In this document: piece after piece, positions 20,088-29,950 of the stretch
Position numbering within the stretch: position 1 is the stretch's first letter
Layout of the letters: each line of letters begins with the position of its first letter
NCBI GenBank assembly: GCA_018806915.1
Contig: JAGKQI010000098.1
Span: forward strand, 744,001 to 808,000
Origin: Phytophthora colocasiae
Lineage: Eukaryota; Oomycota; Peronosporomycetes; Peronosporales; Peronosporaceae
Length of the DNA: 64,000 bases
Reading direction: 5' to 3'
Made by a program: the position numbers and the translations under genes
The notes under the pieces: model-generated
Database searches by the model: none
What the model saw: the letters and a program-made list of their open reading frames with translations, nothing else
Told to the model about the DNA's origin: nothing

Positions 20088-21587
20088 GTGGACACAATGG
20101 CTACCGAGACGACACCATTGACGCTAAGCCCCAGTGTGCAGCGTTACGCGCAACAAGAGGCTCGGAACCGCAATGTTCGACGTGCGCTGATCGTTGTGCT
20201 ATCTCTAGTTGGCGCCTGCCTCCTGGTCGTGTACGTTGGTGAACCGCTGTTCCTTAGGAAGAAGGATAATGTTGTAAGACCTGAAGGTATTCCCGTCGCG
20301 ACAGGAACTGAGGATAATGAGGTTTTCTGTGGACTTACAACGCAAGACTCGGGGTACATCAAACTACCCAACAAGGTCGATGACCACTACTTCTACTGGT
20401 ACTTTGAGTCGCGTAGTCAACCATCCACTGATCCACTTGTACTATGGCTCACGGGAGGTCCTGGATGCTCCAGTATGATGGCTCTACTCACGGAGAACGG
20501 ACCGTGCCACGTTCTACCAGATCTGTCTACGAAAATCAATCCGTACTCATGGACGAACGAGAGCAATGTTGTGTGGCTGGATCAACCTACGACTGTGGGG
20601 TTCACATATGGAGATAAAGAAGATGCTGACAACAGTGAGGACAACGTTGGTGAGAACATTTACTATTTCCTACAGGGTTTCTTCGAGAAGCACCCGGAAC
20701 TGGCTGGTCGTGACTTCTACATCACGGGCGAGAGTTACGGAGGCCATTACGTGCCTGTGGCAGCGCACTACGTGTGGCAGAAGAACAAGGTGAACACTGG
20801 CACTTCAAAGTATATTAACCTGAAGGGTATTGCTATTGGCAACGGCATCACACAGGCTTCTATCCAGCTACCGCACTACATCGATATGGCGGAGAAGAAC
20901 GCGTATGATATTCCACTTGTTGACGCAATTCAGCTTGAAGAGATGAAGGCTGATGCTCCTATCTGTGGTGCTATCCTTGACCAATGCCCACAGAACATCA
21001 CAGCGTGTTTTGACGGTACCGAGTTCTGCACGGAGAAGCTATTCGCACCTCTGTTGTCTGCCAATCGTAACCCGTATGACATCCGCATGCCGTGTACCAG
21101 AATGGATGACCCGACCAAATGCTACGACATGTCGTACGTTTCGAAGTACTTGGATGCGCCCAATGTCCGTCAATCTCTCGGCGTGGATTCGAAGCGCGTT
21201 GGTGCTTGGCAAGAATGCAACATGAAGGTGAACGTGGATTTCTACATGACGGCCGACATGGCTAAGCCTTTCAACACTTACGTTGCGGATCTGCTGAATG
21301 ACGACCTGCGCGTACTCATTTATGCTGGTGACGCCGACTTGATGTGCAACTGGTACGGTAACCAGGCGTGGACATTGGCTCTCGACTGGAAGGGCAAGGA
21401 TGGATTCAACACGGCACCGGAAAATGCTTTTATTACGGCTGATGGAACGAATGCGGGAGTTGTCCGATCTTTCAACAACCAGTTCACGTTCCTTAAAGTG
21501 TTCAATTCTGGTCACATGGTCCCTCAGGACCAACCAGCAGTGGCTCTTGACATGCTCAACAAGTTCCTCAACAACCAGGCGCTCTGA
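20088..21587 (+). CDS. Serine carboxypeptidase CP2 (S10), type II membrane protein
   Basis: A single exon of 499 residues. The ATG at 20088 (MDTMATETTPL) is first, and the ATG at 20097 aligns with the CP1 start. A short basic cytosolic N-terminus is followed by one hydrophobic span at 33-50 (ALIVVLSLVGACLLVVYV). The S10 domain holds LTGGPGCSSM (121-130), the nucleophile Ser216 in GESYGGHY, the Asp motif AGDADLMCNW (413-422) and His475 in FNSGHMVPQDQP. All catalytic elements are present. The paired cysteines expected of the family (CG near 81, GPC near 139, CP/TKC near 336-345) are conserved. It should be an active acid carboxypeptidase of the vacuole/endosome or cell surface. Confidence 0.93.
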   Translation: MDTMATETTPLTLSPSVQRYAQQEARNRNVRRALIVVLSLVGACLLVVYVGEPLFLRKKDNVVRPEGIPVATGTEDNEVFCGLTTQDSGYIKLPNKVDDHYFYWYFESRSQPSTDPLVLWLTGGPGCSSMMALLTENGPCHVLPDLSTKINPYSWTNESNVVWLDQPTTVGFTYGDKEDADNSEDNVGENIYYFLQGFFEKHPELAGRDFYITGESYGGHYVPVAAHYVWQKNKVNTGTSKYINLKGIAIGNGITQASIQLPHYIDMAEKNAYDIPLVDAIQLEEMKADAPICGAILDQCPQNITACFDGTEFCTEKLFAPLLSANRNPYDIRMPCTRMDDPTKCYDMSYVSKYLDAPNVRQSLGVDSKRVGAWQECNMKVNVDFYMTADMAKPFNTYVADLLNDDLRVLIYAGDADLMCNWYGNQAWTLALDWKGKDGFNTAPENAFITADGTNAGVVRSFNNQFTFLKVFNSGHMVPQDQPAVALDMLNKFLNNQAL

Positions 21588-21811
21588 GCAAGATAATGCT
21601 GCGTCGTAACGCAATTATCAACTATACGCACTCGCTCTTCTTCTTTGAGCTCTAACTGAAAATACCATACAAAAGTGATTGAGCTCTTGCTCTCGATTCA
21701 GAACTTGTCGACTGGTCTTCCAACGGATTCACCGTGTTGAAGACACGGCCCAAAAATTTGTGTCTGTTACTACATACTCGGCCGTCGGGGCCATTTCCGG
21801 AATCGCTTTCC

Positions 21812-22027
21812 ATGCAGCAAACCATGACGACTGTGGACGAGAACACACCGCTGAGGGCCCACGACCGCCACTTGTATCAACACAACCACAAGAAACAAGC
21901 TGAAGGAAGTCGACGTGCACGTAGACTCATCGTGTGGCTGTCTGGGGCTTTAATGCTGGCGATCATCTTCCATGTCATGCAAAGGCCAGGAGCATGGAGA
22001 CTGCGAAAAGTCCAACCATCGAACTGA
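21812..22027 (+). pseudogene. Carboxypeptidase N-terminal fragment (membrane anchor only)
   Basis: The frame encodes MTTVDENTPLRAHDRHLYQH (from the ATG at 21824), a basic stretch, then a hydrophobic span LIVWLSGALMLAIIFHVMQ, and stops at 22027. The opening and span resemble the first 60 residues of CP1, CP2 and CP4. No peptidase domain follows. It is a truncated family member, or possibly the relic first part of a gene whose body was deleted before UFM1. Confidence 0.6.
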
Positions 22028-22224
22028 ATCCGCTACAAAGTGTATCATCGTCAGAGCAGGAACTTCATACGATATCTGTAAAGATTACTTGTTCGAAGGC
22101 CTTGTGGAGATACCCTATAAAAGCACATACTTAAACTTGACGTACTTATGTAGGTATACTTGAAGTGTGTGTTTCGCTGTTTTATGTAATATAACAGTGC
22201 CTTCCTTTTAGCATAAATTGTGAC

Positions 22225-22263
22225 TCGCTCCCTTTCATTTTCAAAAGAGACTCAAGAATAATA

Positions 22264-22265
<2 letters not shown>
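22225..22265 (+). promoter_or_regulatory. Possible oomycete core promoter / 5' exon of UFM1
   Basis: The segment ctccctttcattttcaaaag (22228-22247) resembles the oomycete initiator plus flanking promoter region (TCATTY..CAWTTT style). It sits just upstream of the very short first exon, whose last two bases supply AT of the start codon. Inference from motif resemblance only. Confidence 0.35.
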
Positions 22266-22823
<558 letters not shown>

Positions 22824-23103
22824 ATTCTTTACAGTGCGGCGTCTACTGTGTAGTTGCATGTAAAGATCACTGAATGCCACGGTGCTATTCGATGCTGCAA
22901 TAATTCAAGATGAGAACAAACATGTAGTAAGAATCACGGAATTATATGGTATCGAGCTGTTGTATTGGTATACACGAGTAGTATTCTGCGTTCACGGATG
23001 CTGCTTCTTGAAGACTCTGTCCTGGGGCACGACACCTTGTGGCCAGTGCTGTTTTCTGAATTGCTGCACCCGTATCGCCTTTATGATTCCGACGGTTGTG
23101 TTT

Positions 23104-24081
23104 TTAGAGACCCTTGTTGTAGAAGACGTGCGTCACCGGGTCCTTCTTGAACGTACGCTGACGGATGTTTTCCTGCAGCTCCGGCTCGAGCGAGGTCACA
23201 GCCATGGAGCTTCGCTGCGGGAAGAGAGCGCAGCACAGCGGAGTGGAGACGCTCAAACAAACACCAGTGAGACCAACCATCGTCAGGGCGTTCACGACCT
23301 TGTTGTTGCGGAAGAGCGGGCGCTGCTCCAGCTTGTTCATAATGACAGGCGGGATGAACATGGCAGGCGCAGCCATGAGGATGCGCGAAGGCACGACCTG
23401 AGCCACAGCCTCCACAGCAGCCTGCTTGCTCTTGCCGATCTTCTCTCCGTCGTCAGTCTCCACTTCAATGCCGCCAAGCAGTTCACGCTGACGCATCAGC
23501 GGGATGTTGACGCAGTTAGCAGCAGCCACAGCCACAAGCGGCACAAGACGGCCGACAATTCCGTTGCTGAGCTTGGGACGTTTAGCCACCCACTTGTTGA
23601 GACCCAGAGCCGTAGCCACCGAAGCCGTCGTAGCTGCACCGTAAGCCTGCAGCAATTGCTCCTGACTCACACCCGTGCTGGCATTGCGGTTGGTATAGTT
23701 GACAATGGAGTTGAATGTCTGGTTCATGAATTGCCAAAAGACAACAGCAGGAGTAGAACGGTAGAACGTCATCATGCAACCGGTGATGATCATGTTACCA
23801 GGCACCTGGAAGGCCATACGACCAGCCAAGAAGTTCTTCTCACCAGTGTCCGGGTGGAACGCGCTGTCCACAAGTTGCTTGGCCTTCCAGATCTCGTCCT
23901 CTCCAAGGTTCGGGTGTAGTCCGGCCTTGTACTCCTCTACAAGCTGCTTAGCAGCGTCCAATTCGGCGTCACTGGCCAGAACATTGAGCGGATTGGTCGT
24001 GGCCAGGAAGTGCTTAGCACGGCCAGTGTAAGTGCTCTGGTCCCAACGGGGCGCATCCAAGTTGACGAGGTTGGCAGACAT
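23104..24081 (-). CDS. Sideroflexin (mitochondrial serine/amino-acid carrier family)
   Basis: I chose the ATG at 24081 (MSANLVNLDAPRWDQSTYTG), the normal family start. The frame extends upstream 23 codons to 24150 without support. The 325-residue product has the sideroflexin pattern: RAKHFLATTNPLNVLAS near the N-terminus, AFHPDTGEK, AGRMAFQVPGNMIITGCMM and the family signature FWQFMNQTFNSIVNYTNRNA. Several hydrophobic segments follow, including NGIVGRLVPLVAVAAANCVN. Animal SFXN1 and SFXN3 import serine across the inner mitochondrial membrane for one-carbon metabolism; the role here is inferred by family. It is a single-exon housekeeping gene between carboxypeptidases. Codon use is GC-rich compared with the tandem units. 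Confidence 0.93.
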   Translation of the reverse strand: MSANLVNLDAPRWDQSTYTGRAKHFLATTNPLNVLASDAELDAAKQLVEEYKAGLHPNLGEDEIWKAKQLVDSAFHPDTGEKNFLAGRMAFQVPGNMIITGCMMTFYRSTPAVVFWQFMNQTFNSIVNYTNRNASTGVSQEQLLQAYGAATTASVATALGLNKWVAKRPKLSNGIVGRLVPLVAVAAANCVNIPLMRQRELLGGIEVETDDGEKIGKSKQAAVEAVAQVVPSRILMAAPAMFIPPVIMNKLEQRPLFRNNKVVNALTMVGLTGVCLSVSTPLCCALFPQRSSMAVTSLEPELQENIRQRTFKKDPVTHVFYNKGL

Positions 24082-24843
24082 GATCAAAGGTGACGACTGC
24101 GACGAGGAGCTCCAATACGTTTCTGAAGTGAAAGGGTATGTGGCGGCCACTCGATCGCCTGATTGGATGCAGATTGGGATTACATGCGTGGCAGTTAAAC
24201 CGATTGCGCAAAGCAGATTGGCACAGGCTAGTAGTAAGGTTTATCCGTTCTAACAGTTTGATTAATTGCTTAGTGGTTTGACTATGTATATCGCATAACA
24301 TAGGTTTATTTAATGTTACAGGATGTGAAAAAGACTAAGACATGGATACAACACGCAAGTTCAACACCGAAGCCCAAATCAACCAGTGGATGGCACTGCC
24401 AGTGGTGATCCTGCCATCTCGAGCGAAGATCGACACGCCACGATGGTGCTGCAAATGCAAGAAGCCAAGTTGCAGCGAATGATCCAAAACTGCGGATGAG
24501 TTTCAGTGACTATTTTCAACTCAGTGGAGAGCAAATTGTGTCTCCAGTGAACTCTTCCTCTCTCTTCGATGATGGAGCCTCAGTCGTCAACTTCGCCACC
24601 TTCACACAGTTAATGCAGGAAGAGGCTAAGATTCACGTAAATGACACGGATTGTCTGGTCCGCCTGCTCGGTGCCGCCCAGCATGACAAGCCTCTCCGTA
24701 TCTCCCATGTCGGATTAATCCGCGCCGCGTTGTTGAAGCTGGTCGCACTTTTTGTGGGAATCGATCCAAGAATGATGGTAAATTTCAGATTGGCGGTGCT
24801 GGCCAATGCATTTTGCGACTTGCGCTGTACCACCAAAGTCCAA
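24082..24843 (+). other. Region upstream of CP3 with an unexplained open frame (24496-24843)
   Basis: The CP3 frame stays open for 116 codons upstream of the chosen start (from ATG 24496: MSFSDYFQLSGEQIVSPVNS, then ATFTQLMQEEAKIHVNDTDC). It has no transmembrane segment and no similarity I recognise. Just before it, another frame (24386-24495) also looks coding (ATMVLQMQEAKLQRMIQNCG). It may be a relic of another gene, or an extended N-terminus of CP3. No paralogue in the window has such an extension. Confidence 0.35.
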
Positions 24844-26355
24844 ATGAGCTCCGAGATCGCCCCACTACTCAATGGGCAACCAGTTCAACGAGAAAGATTC
24901 GACTCAGCATCGTCAGTCAGAAGTTATGCTCGCGTTCACAAGCTACCAGTCCCACCATTTGCAATGATTGGGGCGATTTGTCTTCTGTTTGGGGTTAGTT
25001 TATGGCGAGGAGCGATCCCGAACCTGCAACTTAATCACCTCCAAGCCAAACCAATTCGAGTTATCACCTCCAATGGTGTTCAGCATGAACATTTCTGCGG
25101 CTATACGAAGCAAGATTCGGGTTACATCAAGTTACCCAATAAAGTTGACGATCACTACTTCTTTTGGTACTTTGAGGCACGTCGAAGTGCAGAAACCGCC
25201 CCGTTGGTGTTATGGTTGACTGGAGGTCCCGGAGGATCGAGTATGTTGGCGCTTTTAACGGAGAACGGGCCTTGTCATGTTCGCCCGGACTTATCCACAG
25301 AGAGCAACCCGTACTCGTGGACCAACGAAGCAAACGTTGTGTGGCTGGATCAGCCTACCAATGTCGGCTTTTCTTATGGACCAGACCCGAACGATGCGGA
25401 CAACAATGAAGGCAACGTCGCAGAGAATATCTACTGGTTCTTGCAGGGATTTTTGAAGCGTCATCCAGAACTACAAGGCCGACAGTTCTTCATTTCTGGT
25501 GAGAGCTATGGCGGCCATTACGTACCGGCTGCAGCTCATTTTATCTCGCTACAGAATCGCCGTAAGCTGAACGGGGTACTTGATATTAATCTGCAAGGTA
25601 TTTCAATTGGCAATGGCTGTACGAACCCGGTGATTCAAAATCCACACTTCCTCGACATGGCGACAAATGCGTACAACATTTCGTTTGTGGATTCGAGCGA
25701 GATGCCCAAGCTTGAGATGGAAGCAGACATTTGCAGACACATGATGAAAGCATGCCAAACACACACGTCGCTCTGCTGGGATGCAGCTGGGTATTGTCAA
25801 GACCATCTCGACGCCGTCTTCATGGCCGCTAAACGGAATCCGTACGATATCCGACAATCATGTGCTACCAGTGACTCTGATGTTTTACAGTGTATTGCCA
25901 AAGACTCTGAGTTCATTGCTCCATACCTCAATTCGCCAAATCTCCGCAAATTTCTTCACGTTGACGAAAGTGTCGGCGACTGGCAAATGTGCAATTTCGA
26001 CGTGAATTCTGCATTCGCCCAGTCCTTCGACGTGATGATATCGACCAGTGATTTTGTCGGTGATCTTCTCAATGATGGAGTGCGTGTGCTGATCTATGCG
26101 GGAGATGCAGATCTCGAGTGCAATTGGTCAGGTAACCTGGCGTGGCTGCGAGATCTCGAATGGGAGGGCTCGGCAGATTTTGATGCAGCCGAAACCCGTG
26201 AGTTGACTGTTGATGGCGACATTGCTGGCTCCGTCATTTATACGGACGTGCTGACTTTTGTCCGTGTTTTCAACGCGGGGCACATGGTGCCACAAGACCA
26301 ACCGGCAGTTGCGTTGGAAATGATCAACCGCTTTTACAAGAATCAAGGGTTTTGA
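24844..26355 (+). CDS. Serine carboxypeptidase CP3 (S10), type II membrane protein
   Basis: The ATG at 24844 gives MSSEIAPLLNGQPVQRERFD and 503 residues, matching the layout of its paralogues. The frame is open further upstream to 24496. One span lies near residues 38-54 (FAMIGAICLLFGVSLW). The peptidase domain has [27 protein letters not shown], the nucleophile motif GESYGGHYVPAAAH, the Asp motif YAGDADLECNWSGN and the His motif FNAGHMVPQDQP. All active-site motifs are intact. The motif EIAPLL directly after the start fits an acidic dileucine signal. It is single-exon, unlike CP-A and CP4, which have one intron after the GNG block. Confidence 0.92.
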   Translation: MSSEIAPLLNGQPVQRERFDSASSVRSYARVHKLPVPPFAMIGAICLLFGVSLWRGAIPNLQLNHLQAKPIRVITSNGVQHEHFCGYTKQDSGYIKLPNKVDDHYFFWYFEARRSAETAPLVLWLTGGPGGSSMLALLTENGPCHVRPDLSTESNPYSWTNEANVVWLDQPTNVGFSYGPDPNDADNNEGNVAENIYWFLQGFLKRHPELQGRQFFISGESYGGHYVPAAAHFISLQNRRKLNGVLDINLQGISIGNGCTNPVIQNPHFLDMATNAYNISFVDSSEMPKLEMEADICRHMMKACQTHTSLCWDAAGYCQDHLDAVFMAAKRNPYDIRQSCATSDSDVLQCIAKDSEFIAPYLNSPNLRKFLHVDESVGDWQMCNFDVNSAFAQSFDVMISTSDFVGDLLNDGVRVLIYAGDADLECNWSGNLAWLRDLEWEGSADFDAAETRELTVDGDIAGSVIYTDVLTFVRVFNAGHMVPQDQPAVALEMINRFYKNQGF

Positions 26356-26608
26356 GGACTAGGTACTGCATGGTTTACATACCAGATTCCGCAAATGCAC
26401 AGACAGTATGAGTGTGCGATGAAAAGTGACATGATGTTGATACAAGTGAAGCCCAGGAATTAAGTTTATTCCTTTAATTACACCATTGTAATACGTGTAC
26501 CAGCAAACGTCAATTCTGTCCATAAATCGAGTGTAGGCGTCGCTAATGAGCAGACCAGAAACCTGTTTGCTGTCCGTGAATACTGGTCGACCGAGGTTAC
26601 GGGCCCAC
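26356..26608. other. Left flank of the tandem array
   Basis: Non-coding between the CP3 stop and the first base of repeat unit 1. No gene recognised. The sequence ending gggcccac joins directly to the unit start gttgaagctttgc. Confidence 0.5.
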
Positions 26609-26739
26609 GTTGAAGCTTTGCATACATTCTTATGCGTACTTAACGCTGAATCGATAGGAATGATTGTAGTTTGTGTGTTTATTATGTAAAAAAAAACTTT
26701 GCAAACTTCCTGCAGTATCATACAGGAGAACCGTCCCTA

Positions 26740-28272
26740 ATGGCGCGTGTGAACGAGAAGACCCGGTTGCTCCCCGCTGTTCAAGCCATCTACGGTTCCA
26801 CCAGCAACAAGCTCAAGATCAAGCGTTGTCTGATTCTATTGGGTATTTTGTCGGCGGTGGTTGTAGCTGGATGGAGTGTTTGGTGGCTGTTTTTCAAAGA
26901 CGACAAGTTTGTAGGTGTTGTGGATGAGTCTATCTGTGGCGACACCAAGAATGAGGCTGGGTACATTAAACTACCCAACAAGAAGGATGACCACTACTTC
27001 TATTGGTTCTTCGAGGCAAAATACAACGCGAGTACAGCTCCATTGGTGATTTGGTTGACTGGTGGACCTGGTGGATCGAGTTTACTGGCGTTATTTAACG
27101 AGAACGGCCCGTGTAGGATCCAACCCGACCTCACGACGAAGGTACATCCGTACTCATGGACGTACGAGGCGAACATGATTTGGTTGGATCAACCGACGAG
27201 CGTGGGGTTCTCATACAGCTCTGAAGATGACCACGACTACAATGAAAAGGATGTGGGGGAGAACTTGTACTGGTTCTTGCAAGGATTTATTGAGAAACAT
27301 TCAGAGTTTGAAGGACGGGAGTTCTTCTTGGCAGGAGAAAGTTATGGGGGACACTACCTCCCTGGAGCTGCGCACTTCATCTGGGAACAAAACAAGAACG
27401 AATCCAGTACAGTGAAGAGGATTAATCTACAAGGAATTGCAATTGGCAATGGCTGGACGGATGCTGTCGTGCAGGTATGCAGTGAATAATGTATTGCTTT
27501 TCCATAATGACAAACTAACTCGTGTTGTGTGCTTGCTTTCCAGCACCAACACGCGCCCGACATTCTCGACAACTCGTACAACATCACTTTGCTTGACGAA
27601 GCTGCAGCTGATCAACTTAGAACCGACGCTACCAAGTGTATGGACCTAACACGCGAGTGCCAGCAATCTTCCAGCGATTCATTGTGTACGGATGCGTACA
27701 ACTTCTGTATCAACCACATTATTATCCCGCTCTCCGCGAATTCAACCGGCCGGAACCCGTACGATGTGAGGGAGAGTTGCGACTGGGTGGACTTTGGCTT
27801 TTGTCATGGAATCCCTCTCATCGAGGAGTTTCTAGCCCAAGATGCAGTACACAAGTATCTAAATGTTGATCGTGACTGGGTCGGAGGAAGTGACGAAGTA
27901 GGCGACAACTTTATCGTCGACTACATGCAGTCGTTCGACAACTACGTTGCTGATTTACTGAACGATGGAGTTCGAGTGCTTCTGTACGTGGGAGACGCAG
28001 ACAGCATGTGCAACTGGTCTGGTAACAAGGCATGGATCGATGCACTTGAATGGAAGGGAAAAGATCCATTTAATGAGGCTGAGGAGAAGTCCTTGTTGAC
28101 TCAAGACCTGCTCAACTCGAATGCTGCTTTAACAGAAGCCGGTACTGTTAGGTCATTCGAGAATCTCGCTCTGGTACGCATTTTCAATGCTGGTCACATG
28201 GTTCCTACCCACCAACCTGAAGCGTCCCTGGACCTCATCAACAAGTTCTTCAAGAACGAAGCTCTAGCATGA
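26740..28272 (+). CDS. Serine carboxypeptidase CP-A, unit 1 (intact)
   Basis: Exons 26740-27474 and 27544-28272, with a 69-nt GT-AG intron after GNGWTDAVVQ, give 487 residues. The N-terminus MARVNEKTRLLPAVQ is followed by a span at about 31-52 (LILLGILSAVVVAGWSVWWL). Then come LTGGPGGSSL, the nucleophile Ser201 in GESYGGHYLPGAAH, the Asp motif YVGDADSMCNWSGNKAW and the His motif FNAGHMVPTHQP. The usual Gln-Asp-Gln after the His motif is Thr-His-Gln. It is the only fully open CP-A of the four tandem copies. Expected role: membrane-anchored acid carboxypeptidase. The NEKTRLL segment matches the E-x3-L-L sorting-signal pattern. Confidence 0.92.
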
Positions 28273-28446
28273 ACAACAGTAACTTTCAATGAATTTGGAC
28301 GCGTCACTTGGCAACTGCAGGCTGCAGCCACGTCTAGAACCAAAGCCAAGACAATTGCCAATCATTTTTCCTCCGATCAGGTAGCCGTTTGCGCAAATGC
28401 AACTGAATGGACAATCCTTTGTAGTCCCTAAGTGGCATTCTCAAAG

Positions 28447-29859
28447 ATGGCAAACGGTGAACTGTCCCCTTTGGTAGCGAGGTCTTTAGACGACAATGTC
28501 CGGGCCAATGTGAGGAACAAGAAGGCTCTCGTATTGAAGATAGTCCTAGGTGGATCACTATTGGTGTTGGCGCTGTGGTTGATACAAGATCACGGACATT
28601 CCACGTCGAAGATTCCTACACCTGAAAGTTCCTACACTTGTGGTGTCTCCAACAGCTCTGCAGGTCATATCAAACTGGCGAACAAGGTGGACGACCACTA
28701 TTTCTATTGGTTCTACGAGTCACGTAGCAGTCCCGAGACGGATCCATTGGTGCTCTGGCTTACAGGAGGTCCTGGTTCATCTAGTATGCTCGCACTGTTA
28801 ACGGAGAACGGACCGTGCACTGTCGAGGCTGATCTAGCTACCAAGTTTAATCCATACTCGTGGAACAATAATGCTAATGTCATTTGGCTCGATCAGCCTA
28901 CTGGTGTGGGTTATTCCTTTGGTTCGCCTGAAGACAAAGACTTTAACGAAACAAATGTCGGGGAGAACATCTACTGGTTTCTAAAGGGCTTCATGGAGCA
29001 ATATCCACAATATGAGAATCGAGAGTTCTACGTGACAGGAGAAAGTTACGGAGGTCACTACGTTCCAGCAGCAGCTCACTACATTTGGAAATTGAACAAG
29101 GAAACTACTGCGGATGGAGAAACCCCACTTATTAACTTGAAAGGCTTGGCAATTGGCAACGGTCTCACAAACCCAGTGATTCAGTGCGCGCACTATCAAG
29201 ACATGAACCACAACCAGTACAACATCAAGCTTCTGACTGATGCTGAAGAGCAGCAGATGAAGATTGATAGTGTGGAATGTATTCGCTTAACAGAAGAGTG
29301 TCAAGCTGCCTCGCTCAATGGAACTATCTGCAAGGAAGCTCTGGATTGCTGGTCGGAAAAGCTAATTAACCCTTTCAACCGAGCAAATCGCGACAACTAC
29401 GATATCCGTCAGGAATGCAACAACAGCGATCCCAACTCAGCTTGTGATGAACATCCTGTTATTGTTGAGTACATGAATTCACCCGCAGTGCGCAAGTACT
29501 TAAATGTGGATGAGCGGGCTCCAGCTTGGCGTGAAGATAGTGATGAAGTCCACCATTCATTTACAACCGACGGAGATTGGTCCATGCCCTCCCACCAATT
29601 CGTCGCTGACATGCTGGATGATGGACTACGTGTGCTCATTTACGCTGGAGATGCGGATTTAATGTGCAATTGGATTGGAAACCGAGCATGGACGTTGGAT
29701 CTAGAGTGGAAGGGCAAAATTGGCTTTAATGATGTTGAAGAACGGACTTTCATCGCTCACGACCCGTTGCTACCTGATGCAGGAAGCGATCTCGAGGCAG
29801 GTGTTGTTCGTTCTTTTGGGAACTTTGCCTTTGTCCGAGTGTCATCAACAAGTTTCTAA
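28447..29859 (+). pseudogene. Carboxypeptidase CP-B, unit 1, catalytic His segment deleted
   Basis: The ATG at 28447 ([16 protein letters not shown]) opens a 470-residue frame with a span at about 28-46 ([19 protein letters not shown]). It has [10 protein letters not shown], Ser200 in GESYGGHY and the Asp motif YAGDADLMCNWIGNRAW. It should end FxxxR-V-FNAGHMVPxxQP... but reads FAFVRV-SSTSF-stop. The bases after gtccgagtg jump to tcatcaacaag, whose other frame encodes the normal family end INKFLMNKQL. Comparison with CP-A implies loss of about 52 nt carrying the active-site histidine. The product should lack peptidase activity. Because the rest is open and conserved, a non-catalytic role is not excluded. 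Confidence 0.88.
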
Positions 29860-29950
29860 TGAACAAACAACTTTAAGATGATGCAATGAAGAACATATTG
29901 CAGGATTACCCAGGGGAATACGTTGACTACAACAGCTTGACCCTGTGCTG

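Noticed and set aside
21039..21614. 191-codon minus-strand frame across the CP2 3' half
   Set aside because: Antisense to conserved S10 catalytic motifs; no independent coding signs.
22882..23919. 345-codon plus-strand open frame opposite sideroflexin
   Set aside because: It is the antisense shadow of a well-supported sideroflexin gene. Its residue composition is His/Arg/Ser-rich with no family similarity.
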